Below, in pieces: positions 19,201 through 27,642 of a stretch of 64,000 nt of DNA. The notes under the pieces were generated by a model. That model searched no databases. It had not been told where the DNA came from and was given only the letters and a program-made list of their open reading frames with translations. Each line of letters begins with the position of its first letter. Positions within the stretch are counted from its first letter, which is position 1. Source of the DNA: Roseimarinus sediminis (GTDB taxonomy: Bacteria > Bacteroidota > Bacteroidia > Bacteroidales > Prolixibacteraceae); NCBI RefSeq assembly GCF_050433125.1, contig NZ_JBNPXV010000014.1:69937-133936 (forward strand), in the 5' to 3' direction. The position numbers and the translations under genes are program-made.

Positions 19201-19513
19201 ACCACCGGTGGTACCCGATGCCTTCTCGCCCAATGGCGATGGTATCAATGACTTTTTGCTGATCGAGAACATCGAATTGTATGAAGAGAATACCTTGGTC
19301 ATTTTTAACCGCTGGGGCAACATTGTATACGAAAGCACTTTGTACAGCAACGATGAGCCCTGGGATGGTGTTGCCAATAGCGGGGTGAGGGTTGGAACCG
19401 GTCCATTGCCCCCGGGAGTTTACTTTTATATACTCGATTTGGGGAACGATGATCGTTTGAACCAGCGCATTTTTAAAGGAAATATTTACATCGCATCAGA
19501 TAACAGGAGGTAA
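13232..19513 (+). CDS. Giant T9SS-exported surface protein with DUF11, PKD and cadherin-like modules
   Basis: A 2093-residue exported protein starting at GTG (signal RILMGLLLLLLPAVVVHAQ). Residues about 25-110 repeat the first module of S4 to S6 (NSIHALSVPDN, FHWTIN, SVSCYGE). The body alternates modules: DUF11 domains begin near 208, 592, 983 and 1605, each with a W..W motif (DGDWMPW, GQNWKVW, NSGWRTW, SLAWSDW); PKD-like domains carry DAG.D and LDG.AS.G motifs; cadherin/Big_9-like domains carry NDYD or NDSD plus DGSFTYTP signatures. The last ~100 residues (from VPDAFSPNGDGINDF near 1994 to RIFKGNIYIASDNRR) are a gliding-motility-associated type B T9SS sorting domain. It is a probable long adhesin or filament at the cell surface. 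The SprF-like and OmpA genes follow within 8 and 13 bp, the usual partners for type B substrates. Confidence 0.9.
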   Translation: MKRFWGNRILMGLLLLLLPAVVVHAQKKRYVQQNSIHALSVPDNPDYSFHWTINNDLGGMVNVPGTSNVTHNIQWTELTTYHVSVMPMLDSVSCYGEAVSLDVVVVEYLSLHTFDDIYFTAQSTPVSGNVGENDVDETGAGIYFTPTPVIAPQHGSLDLLPDGSFTYTPEAGFTGIDEFVYEAYNDHEYPMYSNARVSIVVQPANQQADVEVKKTGPEKALFGEDIRYRLIVSNKGPATARNVTLVDTLAFGLFDPLYRIDGDWMPWEDELALGDLPAGDSVVVYIEAHISDFSPGMLFNQGLGRSETYDPVYRNNDSIWITRVSAIYVDLPGYIYVPSCETYVLPGNSNDANLRIQSYQWLPATGLSDPNIADPVFTPDTSTIGKTTMYILQITDIEGHIAADTTYIVVPEVPVASIEADTMVMDRGTALSIHGGASTGDGLQFEWQSNDGSIVSFLDEDSIVVESIGHYYLTVTDNLGCTAIDSVVVLYESHPPLAENDWVEIVAGTDSTINVLSNDSDINLFDLEVSEVVTPPLHTSYSWNADGSFTLEPDAGYWQLDSLEYRVCNNGYPVQCSTAWIFIDSKRPPLNTDMNISKSGPEIAFRGDTIEYRLVVSSAGPDTSVVTTVYDYLNEGFYNAQFSIDGGQNWKVWPDSLRYTDSIRPGEDVLTIDIRANVRANTDRFIENTAWVVIRNMIENNLEDDTARVTSKMKELVLAEAGRDTTLGSCADGVLLDGTASTGENLTYRWSPSTHLSGMNSAQPYFTVPPGYGAFKYYLTITDDDGISDTDSVTINVLPPPLADAGEDLFLEKGDTIALSSAGSSGMLEKYFWHTNNGYILPSTINSKTAATDTIGTYYLTVTDSAGCSNTDSVNVYWYYYPPFAIPDYYSTRPGTALTGENVLDNDHNPNEEDFLLTATPGLIKTVNGGNVVMQSDGSFRYTPPLGFNNNVDAFSYEVCNDAVPPRCSYGYVQITVNNPTNKANLNITKEALNSEVLIGKENGAEFRLSVINHGPDEAANVTITDSLSQFFRNAQYNYRNSGWRTWDGDFVLGTLAAGDSTEVLLRATATNDAPGKVFNAATVASRTYDDWYDWGEVENRNVDTASVKISSDLIAEAQLVEMLPSDKNHGDATLGFCDNLSYLSAEGSESSLEMSYEWSPAAYVMSPNGITTKFRPPGNDTTIVFTLTVQAGYSLAFASVEVRFSEELIADAGPDRKINVGETLTIDGTGSSGAGAVYSWYQGSREITSFEGGNPLMPIVDQSGSYELYAEDQHGCTADDQVFIRENNLFVVSDFIVVVANDTLHANVRTNDYDPNGDSIYYTSIVFDGPFNGTLLDHPFDGAVNKSALATPNKISEGGWFSYVPDADFTGYDYFTYEVCDDNDPDLCIRGMVYIRVIDVVLPNSPPLANPDYLFVNRNDTVLANVMHNDYDFDGGRISMSEIVVEPSLGTAEFVGNGMIRYIPDEDVSGIDHLVYRICDNNTGNQLCDTARVTINIHKIEEENHRPVAVDDAFYVVEKEMSGNLLRNDYDPDGNQIELVLSMATEPLHGRFRLNSNGDFTYQPDLGFEGTDQMTYVIRERNTDEGYEAIATVYFTSLAEERYVTDLALVKTAPAEAVSGSTIVYRLDLSIDGPTLANDIVLSDTLYNELSNWQYSFDSLAWSDWQYDTDFEQMMLYDDTTLYVRARIPVRYAGDLVNIAWVEHDMNELDEENNRAEATTHVYQQVIADAGRDTILGSCAGVYLLDATASVGLGQLQYKWSPAHLLDDPTSATPGYAVIPEQTVEFTVVVSSSVENFSGSDTARVLVQVAEEPVARAGNDINPDNSNAVLLDGSASTGSGAISYLWWTYDEEGNVVEVANTPTVTVDKTNSYFLTVTDQFGCTHTDRMNVTYPIDQFIAVDDEIETWQQMPVDIYVLRNDIIDEDDDYDLDLLIVSEEPSHGTIVPRPYDSLFTYIPEPYFTGRDTFVYIATTKNYSDQAMVTILVKEKPPVVPDAFSPNGDGINDFLLIENIELYEENTLVIFNRWGNIVYESTLYSNDEPWDGVANSGVRVGTGPLPPGVYFYILDLGNDDRLNQRIFKGNIYIASDNRR

Positions 19514-19521
19514 GTTCTTTA

Positions 19522-20457
19522 ATGCTGAAAAAATTAAAATACCTATTGATCGTTTTGCTACTGCTGGTAGCCGGGCTCGCCATGGCCCAGCAGGAAGTGA
19601 TGTATACCCAGTACATGAATCAGTTGCTCTCGATGAACCCTGCCTATGCAGGTGCCAAAGGAGTGACCAGCGCCACCATTGTAGCCCGCGAACAGTGGGT
19701 TTCGTGGGAAGGGCATCCCAGCACGCAAACCATTTTTGTACATTCACCCCTGAACAACGAAATGGGTGTTGGCGGTTCAATTATAAACGATAAGATTGGT
19801 GTTGTGAACAGTACCGCTCTATTTGGCGATTATTCCTATACCATTACCTACCCCGGAGAACGCTACTTCTCGTTAGGATTGAAAGTAGGATTCAGTACCT
19901 ATCATGCCGCACTGAATGAGCTGAATGTGGGTGGACTGGGCGATCCCAACGATCCGGCACTGATGTACCCGATCAAGCGCAACTTCATGCCCAATGCCGG
20001 TGTGGGAATTTATTTCTCGAGTCCCGATTTTTATCTTGGCTTTTCGGTTCCCAAGTTAATCGCCAACCGGATTACTGAAGAAGATGTTGAAACAGGCACT
20101 GTTAGCCGCGAGCAATTGCATTCATTTTTTATGGGTGGATATGTGTTTGATGTCAATAGAATTCTTAAATTTAAACCCTATTTCATGGTGAGGGCTACTC
20201 CCAATGCCCCGCTATCGGTAGACTTAACTGCCCAACTGGTGTTTATTGATAAGTTGTGGGCAGGTTTTACCTATCGCCTGGGCAATTCATTTGGGGTGAT
20301 GTTACAGGTGCAATTAACTGAACAGTTGAAGCTTGGGTACGCATACGATTTAACGACAACGGCACTAGGTGCCTATAATTCAGGAACTCATGAAATACTG
20401 CTGGGATTTGACTTCAGCTTCGGACGAGGCAGGGTAAGGTCGCCAAGGTATTTCTAA
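19522..20457 (+). CDS. PorP/SprF family outer-membrane protein of the type IX secretion system
   Basis: A 311-residue outer-membrane beta-barrel. Signal peptide LKYLLIVLLLLVAGLAMAQ, then the family hallmark QQEVMYTQYMNQLLSMNPAYAG, followed by REQWVSWEG and SPLNNEMGVGGSIINDKIG, and a C-terminal barrel ending in aromatic residues. The family includes PorP of Porphyromonas and SprF of Flavobacterium johnsoniae; SprF is needed for the secretion of the giant adhesin SprB. The gene lies 8 bp after the giant type B substrate and 13 bp before the OmpA gene, so it is probably a dedicated partner that exports or anchors that substrate. It is more likely a substrate-specific paralogue than the core PorP, since no porKLMN genes are present. 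Confidence 0.92.
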   Translation: MLKKLKYLLIVLLLLVAGLAMAQQEVMYTQYMNQLLSMNPAYAGAKGVTSATIVAREQWVSWEGHPSTQTIFVHSPLNNEMGVGGSIINDKIGVVNSTALFGDYSYTITYPGERYFSLGLKVGFSTYHAALNELNVGGLGDPNDPALMYPIKRNFMPNAGVGIYFSSPDFYLGFSVPKLIANRITEEDVETGTVSREQLHSFFMGGYVFDVNRILKFKPYFMVRATPNAPLSVDLTAQLVFIDKLWAGFTYRLGNSFGVMLQVQLTEQLKLGYAYDLTTTALGAYNSGTHEILLGFDFSFGRGRVRSPRYF

Positions 20458-20470
20458 CTTTTGTAGTATT

Positions 20471-22477
20471 ATGCAGATGGAATTAAAGAGATATATAGGG
20501 TTAACAATTGTAGTTCTGTTCCTGTCAACTTTTGCTCACGGGCAGAAAATTACCATTAAACTGGCAGACAAAGCATTTCACGATTTCTCATGGAGGGAGG
20601 CAATCGACCTCTACACTTTTGCACACGAGAAAGATCCTGAAAATGTATATGTGATCAGAAAACTGGCCGACAGCTATCGCTATCTCGGGAATACCGAGAT
20701 GGTTGAAAAATGGCTGTCGATGCTGATCGAATTAGGGGAAGAACAGCCCGAAGATTTGTTCAACTATTCCATGGCCTTGAAAACCAATGGCAAGTACGAT
20801 CTCTCGGAGGAATATCTCAAGGAATATTCAAAGTTAAGTCCTGAAGACGGAAGGGTAAACCTCGAGCAATCGTTGCTCGATTACATCAACTTTCTGGTAC
20901 AGGATTCGGCCCGCTACGAAGTGGAAAGCCTGCCTTTCAACACCAAGGGTGCCGACTGGGGACCTACCTTGTACAAGAACCAGCTGGTTTATGTTTCAAC
21001 AGGCGATCCCGATGAAAGCAGGGACATCAAATACAACTGGGACCAACTTCCCTTTCTCGACATTTATTCGGTTGAAATTGATGAGTACGGGAATTATTCA
21101 AAGCCTGACATCTATGCGAAGGAGCTGATGACTTCATTTCACGATGGTCCGGCCACCTTCGATACCAACATCGACCGGATGTATTTCAACAGTAACCGAA
21201 CCAATAAAAACACCAACCGGGTAGACGATGCCAATAACCTTCAGATTTATTATGCCGACCTCGAAGATGGCAAATGGGAGTTAAAAGGTGGATTTAAGTA
21301 CAACGATGCCCGCGATAACTATCGCCATCCGTCGATCGATGCCAGCGGCGATGTGCTTTATTTTGCCTCCGACCGCCCCGGCGGAAAAGGTGGCAACGAC
21401 ATCTGGTGGTGTCGCAAACAAAATGGAGAATGGGGTGAACCCGTTAATTTGGAGGAGATCAATACCGAGGGTGAAGAAGTATTTCCCTTTATTGCCAGCG
21501 ACGGGGTATTGTATTTTTCATCCGACGGACTGGGGGGCATGGGTGGCCTCGATATTTACATGGCCCTGCCCGACCGGGGTGTGTTTACCTCTTATGAAAA
21601 TATGGGTTATCCCGTGAATACTTCGCGTGACGATTTTGGCTTGGTACTTGAAGAGACCGGCATGAGCGGATATTTTTCTTCCGACCGCCCGGGTGGCCTG
21701 GGGCACGATGATATTTACCAGGTCGACATTCTTTACGTCCCGGTACAAATAAGGGGTGTGGTGCGCGACCGAATCAATACCTATGAACTCGAAGGAGTAA
21801 AAGTAGCACTGCTCGACGAAAACATGGATACCGTTGAAGTAGCTTATTCGAAAGAAGATGGCGAATTTGTATTCAGCGCTTTCAAACAACGAAACTATAA
21901 ACTGGCAGTAACGAAGGAAGATTATCTCCCGGCCGAGAAAGAAGTTTCGACCTACAATAAGCTGCCCAATGAAAAAATATTGGTTGAAATCTTTATCGAA
22001 ATGAATTTCGACCTGATGGATCAGCCCGACCGACTTGAGCCGCTTAGCCTTGAAAAAATTGGTGATGATGAACTGCAAATTATACAAATCGAACACATCA
22101 ACTATGCATTCGACAGTGATGAAATTCTGAAAGATGCAGCGTACATTCTCGATAAAATGGTTGATATGGTTAGTAAATACCCCGATCTGGAGGTGATCAT
22201 CGAATCGCATACCGACTCAAAGGGTAGCGATGAATACAACCTGCGCTTGTCGAAACGACGCGCTGCATCGGCCTATGAATACCTGGTGGATAAAGGAATT
22301 GAACCAACAACCATTGAATATACAGGTTATGGTGAAACCCAGCTACTGAATCATTGCGACGATGGAGTGGATTGTATCGAGGAAGAACATGCCATTAACC
22401 GACGTTCGATTATTAAACTGGTGCGCAGGGGCAAATACAAAACCAACCGGAATGCACGAAGCCTGTTCTATTTCTAG
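20471..22477 (+). CDS. OmpA-like lipid/peptidoglycan-linked protein with TPR and PD40 repeats
   Basis: A 668-residue exported envelope protein (signal RYIGLTIVVLFLSTFAHGQ). In order: TPR-like helices to about residue 140; WD40-like PD40 repeats with FASDRPGGKGGNDIWW, YFSSDGLGGMGGLDIYM and YFSSDRPGGLGHDDIYQ (about 295-420); a carboxypeptidase-regulatory-like beta domain (about 425-510); and an OmpA peptidoglycan-binding domain (about 545-655) with INYAFDSDEILKDA and IESHTDSKGSDEYNLRLSKR. This order matches PorE/OmpA-type proteins encoded after PorP/SprF genes. It probably holds the secretion or adhesin assembly to the cell wall. An alternative ATG at 20477 is equally possible. Last gene of the surface cluster. 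Confidence 0.9.
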   Translation: MQMELKRYIGLTIVVLFLSTFAHGQKITIKLADKAFHDFSWREAIDLYTFAHEKDPENVYVIRKLADSYRYLGNTEMVEKWLSMLIELGEEQPEDLFNYSMALKTNGKYDLSEEYLKEYSKLSPEDGRVNLEQSLLDYINFLVQDSARYEVESLPFNTKGADWGPTLYKNQLVYVSTGDPDESRDIKYNWDQLPFLDIYSVEIDEYGNYSKPDIYAKELMTSFHDGPATFDTNIDRMYFNSNRTNKNTNRVDDANNLQIYYADLEDGKWELKGGFKYNDARDNYRHPSIDASGDVLYFASDRPGGKGGNDIWWCRKQNGEWGEPVNLEEINTEGEEVFPFIASDGVLYFSSDGLGGMGGLDIYMALPDRGVFTSYENMGYPVNTSRDDFGLVLEETGMSGYFSSDRPGGLGHDDIYQVDILYVPVQIRGVVRDRINTYELEGVKVALLDENMDTVEVAYSKEDGEFVFSAFKQRNYKLAVTKEDYLPAEKEVSTYNKLPNEKILVEIFIEMNFDLMDQPDRLEPLSLEKIGDDELQIIQIEHINYAFDSDEILKDAAYILDKMVDMVSKYPDLEVIIESHTDSKGSDEYNLRLSKRRAASAYEYLVDKGIEPTTIEYTGYGETQLLNHCDDGVDCIEEEHAINRRSIIKLVRRGKYKTNRNARSLFYF

Positions 22478-22620
22478 GAAAAGGGAGACAAAAGACTGAA
22501 GGCAAAAGACTGAAGGCAAAAGACTGAAGACAAAAAGATTATAGACTGAAGACAAAAGACTATAGACAAAAGACTATAGATTATAGACTATAGACTGAAG
22601 ACTGAAGATAGAAGGTTGGA
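22478..22620. repeat. GACTGAAGACAAAAG / ATAGACTATAGACT low-complexity tract
   Basis: Short imperfect repeats (AAGACTGAAGGCAA, AAAGACTATAGAC) directly follow the OmpA stop codon. The type resembles the tracts after S5 and asd. No gene is visible. Confidence 0.65.
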
Positions 22621-22649
22621 TGGTTAAATGGTCAGGTGATTACTAAAGT

Positions 22650-24160
22650 CAGGAAGAAAATGGAAGCGATTGAAAGCAATGGAAGGCAATTGTTTCCCAT
22701 TGCCCGAAATTGGAGTCTTCGCAATGGCGGTCTTATGAACTTATGTACTTATTCACTCAGGAGCTCAGGAACTCAGGCACTCAGGAACTTAAAAAAAACC
22801 ACAACAGACACAATAGAAAAGGGTTGAAAGCAATAGGAAGCAATTGGAAGCGATGGAAAGCAATTGTCTTCACCTTTGCATGGAATGGAAATCTTCGCAA
22901 TAGCTTTCTTATGCACTCAGGTACTAAGGCACTCAGGCACTCAGGAACTCCAAAAAAACCACAATAGAAACAATAGGACACAATAGAAAAGGATTGAAAG
23001 CAATAGGAAGCAATTGGAAGCGATGGAAAGCAATTGTCTTCACCTTTGCATGGAATGGAAATCTTCGCAATAGCTTTCTTATGCACTCAGGTACTCAGGC
23101 ACTCAGGCACTCAGGAACTTAAAAAAAACCACAACAGACACAATAGAAAAGGATTGAAAGCAATAGGAAGCGATGGGAAGCAATTGTCTTCACCTTTGCA
23201 TGGAATGGAAATCTTCGCAATAGCTTTCTTATGCACTCAGGTACTCAGGCACTCAGGCACTCAGGCACTCAGGAACTCCAAAAAAACCACAATAGACACA
23301 ATAGGACACAATAGAAAAGGATTGAAAGCAATTGGAAGCGATGGGAAGCAATTGTCTTCACTTTTGCATGGAATGGAAATCTTCGCAATAGCTTCCTTAT
23401 GCATTCAGGTACTCAGGCACTCAGGCACTCAGGCACTCAGGAACTCCAAAAAAACCACAATAGAAACAATAGGACACAATAGAAAAGGATTGAAAGCAAT
23501 AGGAAGCGATGGAAAGCAATTGTCTTCACCTTTGCATGGAATGGAAATCTTCGCAATAGCTTTCTTATGCACTCAGGTACTAAGGCACTCAGGCACTCAG
23601 GAACTCCAAAAAAACCACAATAGACACAATAGAAAAGGATTGAAAGCAATAGGAAGCAATTGGAAGCGATTGGAAGCGATGGTCTTCACCTTTGCATGGA
23701 ATGGAAATCTTCGCAATAGCTTTCTTATGCACTCAGGAACTCAGGAACTCAGGAACTCAGGCACTCAGGAACTTAAAAAAAACCATAACAGACACAATAG
23801 AAAAGGGTTGAAAGCAATTGGAAGCAATTGGAAGCGATTGGAAGCGATTGGAAGCAATTGTCTTCACCTTTGCATGGAATGGAAATCTTCGCAATAGCTT
23901 TCTTATGCACTCAGGTACTCAGGCACTCAGGCACTCAGGAACTTAAAAAAAACCACAACAGACACAATAGAAAAGGGTTGAAAGCAATAGGAAGCAATTG
24001 GAAGCGATTGGAAGCGATGGTCTTCACCTTTGCATGGAATGGAAATCTTCGCAATAGCTTCCTTATGCACTTAGGTACTTATGCACTTAGTTACTAAGGC
24101 ACTAAGGTACTCCGGCACTCAGTCACTCAGTCACTCAGTCACTCAAAAATTCATGCACTT
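22650..24160. repeat. Compound tandem array, about eight 150-178 bp units with nested 8-mers and 10-mers
   Basis: The landmark GTCTTCACCTTTGCATGG (one copy with CTTTTGCATGG) starts at 22866, 23036, 23186, 23354, 23522, 23682, 23860 and 24020, after a degenerate first copy near 22690. Unit length varies because each unit contains inner repeats with different copy numbers: the octamer ACTCAGGC/AGGAACTC, the decamer AAGCAATTGG/AAGCGATTGG, and ACAATAGGAC. The array ends in ACTCAGTC runs (24117-24144) abutting the 3' end of the lamin-tail gene. One frame stays open for 287 codons only because many unit lengths are multiples of three. No function is known. Confidence 0.9.
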
Positions 24161-24162
24161 TT

Positions 24163-27100
24163 TCACTTCGTTCCACTCACCAGAAACGCTTTTTTGAAAT
24201 GCCTGCTGTAGCCCTCACTGTGCAATACTTCGGCAAACAAAACATAGATGCCTGTCGAAAGTTTATTTCCCTGATGATTGCTCACATCGTAATGAAGCTG
24301 ATTGTTGCTTCCGCTGAGTTCATTATTCAACAAACGTTTTACTTCTCGTCCGTGTGTGTCGAATACAAACAAATTCACAAGATAATCGCTTTTTGTAAGG
24401 TGGAGTTCAATGATTAATTCATCGTGATAGCCATCGCCGTTGGGTGTTACCACATCGCTTTCGAAGGTGAGCAGGTCAGCTTCAGCCTCTTCATTTTTAC
24501 TTTGTGAATTGGCGTGGCCCGGAGTGGCATATTCGTTCAGCGAGGAGGCCGATTGCCAGTTGCCCCGCTCGTTGGTGGGTGCAGTCAGTGCCAGGCGTTC
24601 AATCGAAACGCCTTCCCGATCGGACAACCAGGAGCTGTGCATGTCTTCATCATAAATCAGCTCGTCGATAACTTCAAGCGAATCGTTAAGTACAAGTACG
24701 CGACCCGCATCGTTATTGAAGGCCGGCATGCGTTCTACAAACCTCAGGGCCTCGCGGTGAACGACCCGGTAAGCGCTTAAAATGGCTGCTGTGTCGGTGG
24801 TGAAGGCCAGGATGCTATCGGGCAGGAACGACAGATGCTTTTCCGACAAAGGAAAAATGCTTTTCAGTTTCAGTGAATCGTCGCGGGTGGCCAGCTTCAA
24901 ATCGGCCAGATCGATGGGAAAGGCGGTATTGTTTACCAGTTCGACAAAATCGGCACCATCGGGAAAGGGGTTAAACAGCAATTCGTTGATCAATACCGTG
25001 CCAGCTTTGAGTTGGGGGCGGGCAAGGGTAATTTCTTTCGAAAGTGACAGATTCCCACATTCATCAGCGATTCCCTTAATGGTGAGCTGATAGAGCCGGT
25101 CGAAACTCAGTGGCTGATCTAAAATGAGCAGTATGCCAAAGCGATCGTCCCTGTAAATGGCTTGTCGAACGCTTAAAGTTGAAAGTGAATAGGAATGGAT
25201 GTTTTGAGCCAAAAGGCGGTCGAGCGGTTCATTGTACAGCAGCAGGATGCTGGTGTCGGTGAACAGGTCGCTCTCTGTTAGGACGGGAGGATCAAGGTCG
25301 GGATGGTTTTTCCAAAGGGTGTTGACCTTTCCCGGACTACCTCCAACAGCTGAGCCCGAAGCCTGCCAGTTGCCGTACTGGCCGCAAAAACGTTCGGGGT
25401 CGATGCGTTCCAGACTATAACCTCCTTTGGCTTTTTCTTCATAGTGGTACCAGCGTTCATCATAAGTGATCCCGTCGATGGTGTCGTTGTTGCACCTTAG
25501 AATGATAGTACTTCCTGCATTCTTAAGGGTGGGGAAATGTTCGAGCGGGAGAATGGTACCGGCATTCGGAAAGGAGGTGGCAGTTTCATCGGGACAAAGC
25601 AGGGCATATGCACCGGGATACAGCACCGTGTCGATCAACGGATAATTTTTATCATCTACCCGAAGCTGAATCGTGGAAAGGTTGATATTCTTTGAACTTC
25701 GGTTAAAAACTTCAATGTATTCAACATTGGGGAGCCCGACTGGCGGATAGGGATCGGCCATGATTTCACTGAGTACCAGATCGTGTTTTCCGGCATCCAT
25801 CACATTGATGAAGGATAGGCTGCTTTTTTCGGTACTTTGCCCCTGAAGGTCAGTAATGCTGAATGCACTGGCGCTTAAATACAGTTCGGCCATGGGAGCA
25901 CAGTAAAGTAAAATAGCTTGAGCGCTTTCAATTTTAATTGAATCGACATTGTAAAGCTGACCCGATTTTCCGGCGATCTCAAAGTGTTGTGTCGTTAAGG
26001 CCGAGGTGTTAATTGCTTCGTTAAAGTGCAGCTTGAAAATGCCTGTCTCAACTGCCTGAACATCGAGTAAAAAGGGAGCACTGTTATGGGCAGCCACTAA
26101 CATGCTGTCGAGCCAGAGCAGGCCCGAGCGTGTGGCAGTATGTTTGAAATACAGCTGCATGGAACTGATCTGCTCCAGGCCTGGATTAACAAAGTGCACT
26201 GCAGCCTGTTTGCCGGTAAGCCGGCTTTCCAGACCCAGCAGACAGTTGCCCCGGGGAGTAATGATCAGCGTAATATGGCAGGTTTCATTGGCATCCCAGT
26301 CGTAGTTGCTTTCAGCAAGCAGTTCGTCAGCTGCTCCATTGAGTGTTGTCCAAACCGAAAGTAAATCGGAGCTGCCTGCTGCATTCACTCCAATGGCCAG
26401 TCCGTGTTCCTGCTGCTCATCTTCAAATACCATATAAAAAGCGTTCGACGACGAAGGATCCCAGTTACCGTTTTTAATTTGAAAGGCAAACAAATGCACT
26501 GCTTCGCTTAGTAAAAGCGGATTCATGGTGTAGCCGAGGCCTGAAGTGCCACTGCTGTCTTTTTCGAGCGAGCGGGCCGATTGCTTCCCTTCGATGGGCT
26601 GGTCATCGGATAAATTCCATCCATCGAAGTTCCACTGCCCCGAAAGCTCATTTTCAAAATCCTCATTGAGCAAAACAGCTTGTTTTGAAAATAGGAAAAG
26701 CGAATCGGCAACAGGCCTGAGCTTTCCTTTTGCCTCGCTTATGCTGAAATGCTGGATTCCGGCCCGCTTAGGGAGCAGGGTAAAAAAGTAACGGCTGCCA
26801 TCGCTTGTTTGGCGAAGCACTTGCAGTTCGCCACTTTCAAATAAGGGCTCAAACTGCTGCCCGCTAATCATTTCACCATAGTCGTTTATCACGGCAGCTG
26901 TTAGTTGAATGCTGTCGCCGGTAAAACCATAGAAAGGCTGTTTTAACAGGATCAACTGTGAAGGAGCCGAAAGCAGGGAGTCGTACACTTCCACTTCGAT
27001 TTGCCTGATGTACACTTTGTCATTGGCATACGAAGCATTCATGCGCAGCATGATCTGCAGACTTTCACCCTGAATATTGCGTGCGAGCAGGGTGGAGTTG

Positions 27101-27546
27101 CCCCAGTTTCCTGCAGCGGTTGAGTCGGTGTTGAAGGGAAGAATTCTGTCGTCGTCGGTCCGGTAGGCTGCTTTGATGTACTTTTTCTCCACATTGGTAT
27201 TGCTGCCGGTTTCACCACAGTGTACCAAAATATTGACAGCCGCGTAAGTGCTGATGTCGATCACTGGCGAGTACCACAGGGCCTCTCCGTCGCTGTCGAT
27301 GAGTTCGAAACGGCCACCATCGACCGGAACACTCTTGGCATAATCATTTTCATCGGCGAAATTGCACTCGTCGGTATTTAATGACCAGTCGACCTCCGAA
27401 AAATCGCTTTGCAGCTTTCCGGTACTATCGACCCATGTACCTTTACCGGGAAGCTCAAAATCTTCACTCCAGATCACTTGCCCCACAAGCGCCTTACTTA
27501 ATGTAATCGTAAAAATTACCAGGCTTATGCGAATAAAATGGCGCAT
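24163..27546 (-). CDS. Large secreted protein with two lamin-tail domains and a T9SS/FlgD-like C-terminus
   Basis: A 1127-residue exported protein. The ATG at 27546 gives a signal peptide (MRHFIRISLVIFTITLSKAL, then VGQ). The N-terminus (VIWSEDFE..) and a second region (VLLNEDFENELSGQW, about 295-500) look like concanavalin-type or carbohydrate-binding jelly-roll folds. Two lamin-tail domains follow (VLSEIMADPYPPVGLPNVEYIEVFN; TVLINELLFNPFPDGADFVELVN), interleaved with SbsA-like Ig domains. The end (VVTPNGDGYHDELII ... GNKLSTGIYVLFAEV ... FKKAFLVSG) is a FlgD-like T9SS sorting domain. It is probably surface-exposed or released by T9SS. It converges on the repeat array, which starts three bases after its stop codon. 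Lamin-tail proteins in Bacteroidota are often linked to exported nucleases, but no nuclease motif is seen here. Confidence 0.85.
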   Translation of the reverse strand: MRHFIRISLVIFTITLSKALVGQVIWSEDFELPGKGTWVDSTGKLQSDFSEVDWSLNTDECNFADENDYAKSVPVDGGRFELIDSDGEALWYSPVIDISTYAAVNILVHCGETGSNTNVEKKYIKAAYRTDDDRILPFNTDSTAAGNWGNSTLLARNIQGESLQIMLRMNASYANDKVYIRQIEVEVYDSLLSAPSQLILLKQPFYGFTGDSIQLTAAVINDYGEMISGQQFEPLFESGELQVLRQTSDGSRYFFTLLPKRAGIQHFSISEAKGKLRPVADSLFLFSKQAVLLNEDFENELSGQWNFDGWNLSDDQPIEGKQSARSLEKDSSGTSGLGYTMNPLLLSEAVHLFAFQIKNGNWDPSSSNAFYMVFEDEQQEHGLAIGVNAAGSSDLLSVWTTLNGAADELLAESNYDWDANETCHITLIITPRGNCLLGLESRLTGKQAAVHFVNPGLEQISSMQLYFKHTATRSGLLWLDSMLVAAHNSAPFLLDVQAVETGIFKLHFNEAINTSALTTQHFEIAGKSGQLYNVDSIKIESAQAILLYCAPMAELYLSASAFSITDLQGQSTEKSSLSFINVMDAGKHDLVLSEIMADPYPPVGLPNVEYIEVFNRSSKNINLSTIQLRVDDKNYPLIDTVLYPGAYALLCPDETATSFPNAGTILPLEHFPTLKNAGSTIILRCNNDTIDGITYDERWYHYEEKAKGGYSLERIDPERFCGQYGNWQASGSAVGGSPGKVNTLWKNHPDLDPPVLTESDLFTDTSILLLYNEPLDRLLAQNIHSYSLSTLSVRQAIYRDDRFGILLILDQPLSFDRLYQLTIKGIADECGNLSLSKEITLARPQLKAGTVLINELLFNPFPDGADFVELVNNTAFPIDLADLKLATRDDSLKLKSIFPLSEKHLSFLPDSILAFTTDTAAILSAYRVVHREALRFVERMPAFNNDAGRVLVLNDSLEVIDELIYDEDMHSSWLSDREGVSIERLALTAPTNERGNWQSASSLNEYATPGHANSQSKNEEAEADLLTFESDVVTPNGDGYHDELIIELHLTKSDYLVNLFVFDTHGREVKRLLNNELSGSNNQLHYDVSNHQGNKLSTGIYVLFAEVLHSEGYSRHFKKAFLVSGTK

Positions 27547-27571
27547 TTTGTTGAATTTTGAGAGGAATGTA

Positions 27572-27579
27572 TAATTTTG
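27572..27579 (+). promoter_or_regulatory. TAnnTTTG promoter box for asd
   Basis: TAATTTTG matches the Bacteroidota -7 consensus TAnnTTTG, with a TTTG at 27547-27550 about 21 bases upstream as a candidate -33 element. It would give asd a leader of roughly 58 bases. Confidence 0.5.
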
Positions 27580-27642
27580 CTGATCTAATTTATTAAAATT
27601 CAATTTTTAAAGCATTTAATAACCTAAAAATTTTTTACGATT

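Noticed and set aside
23034..23897. A 287-codon + strand frame through the minisatellite
   Set aside because: It follows the tandem repeat exactly and stays open only because several unit lengths are multiples of three; low-complexity product with no signals.
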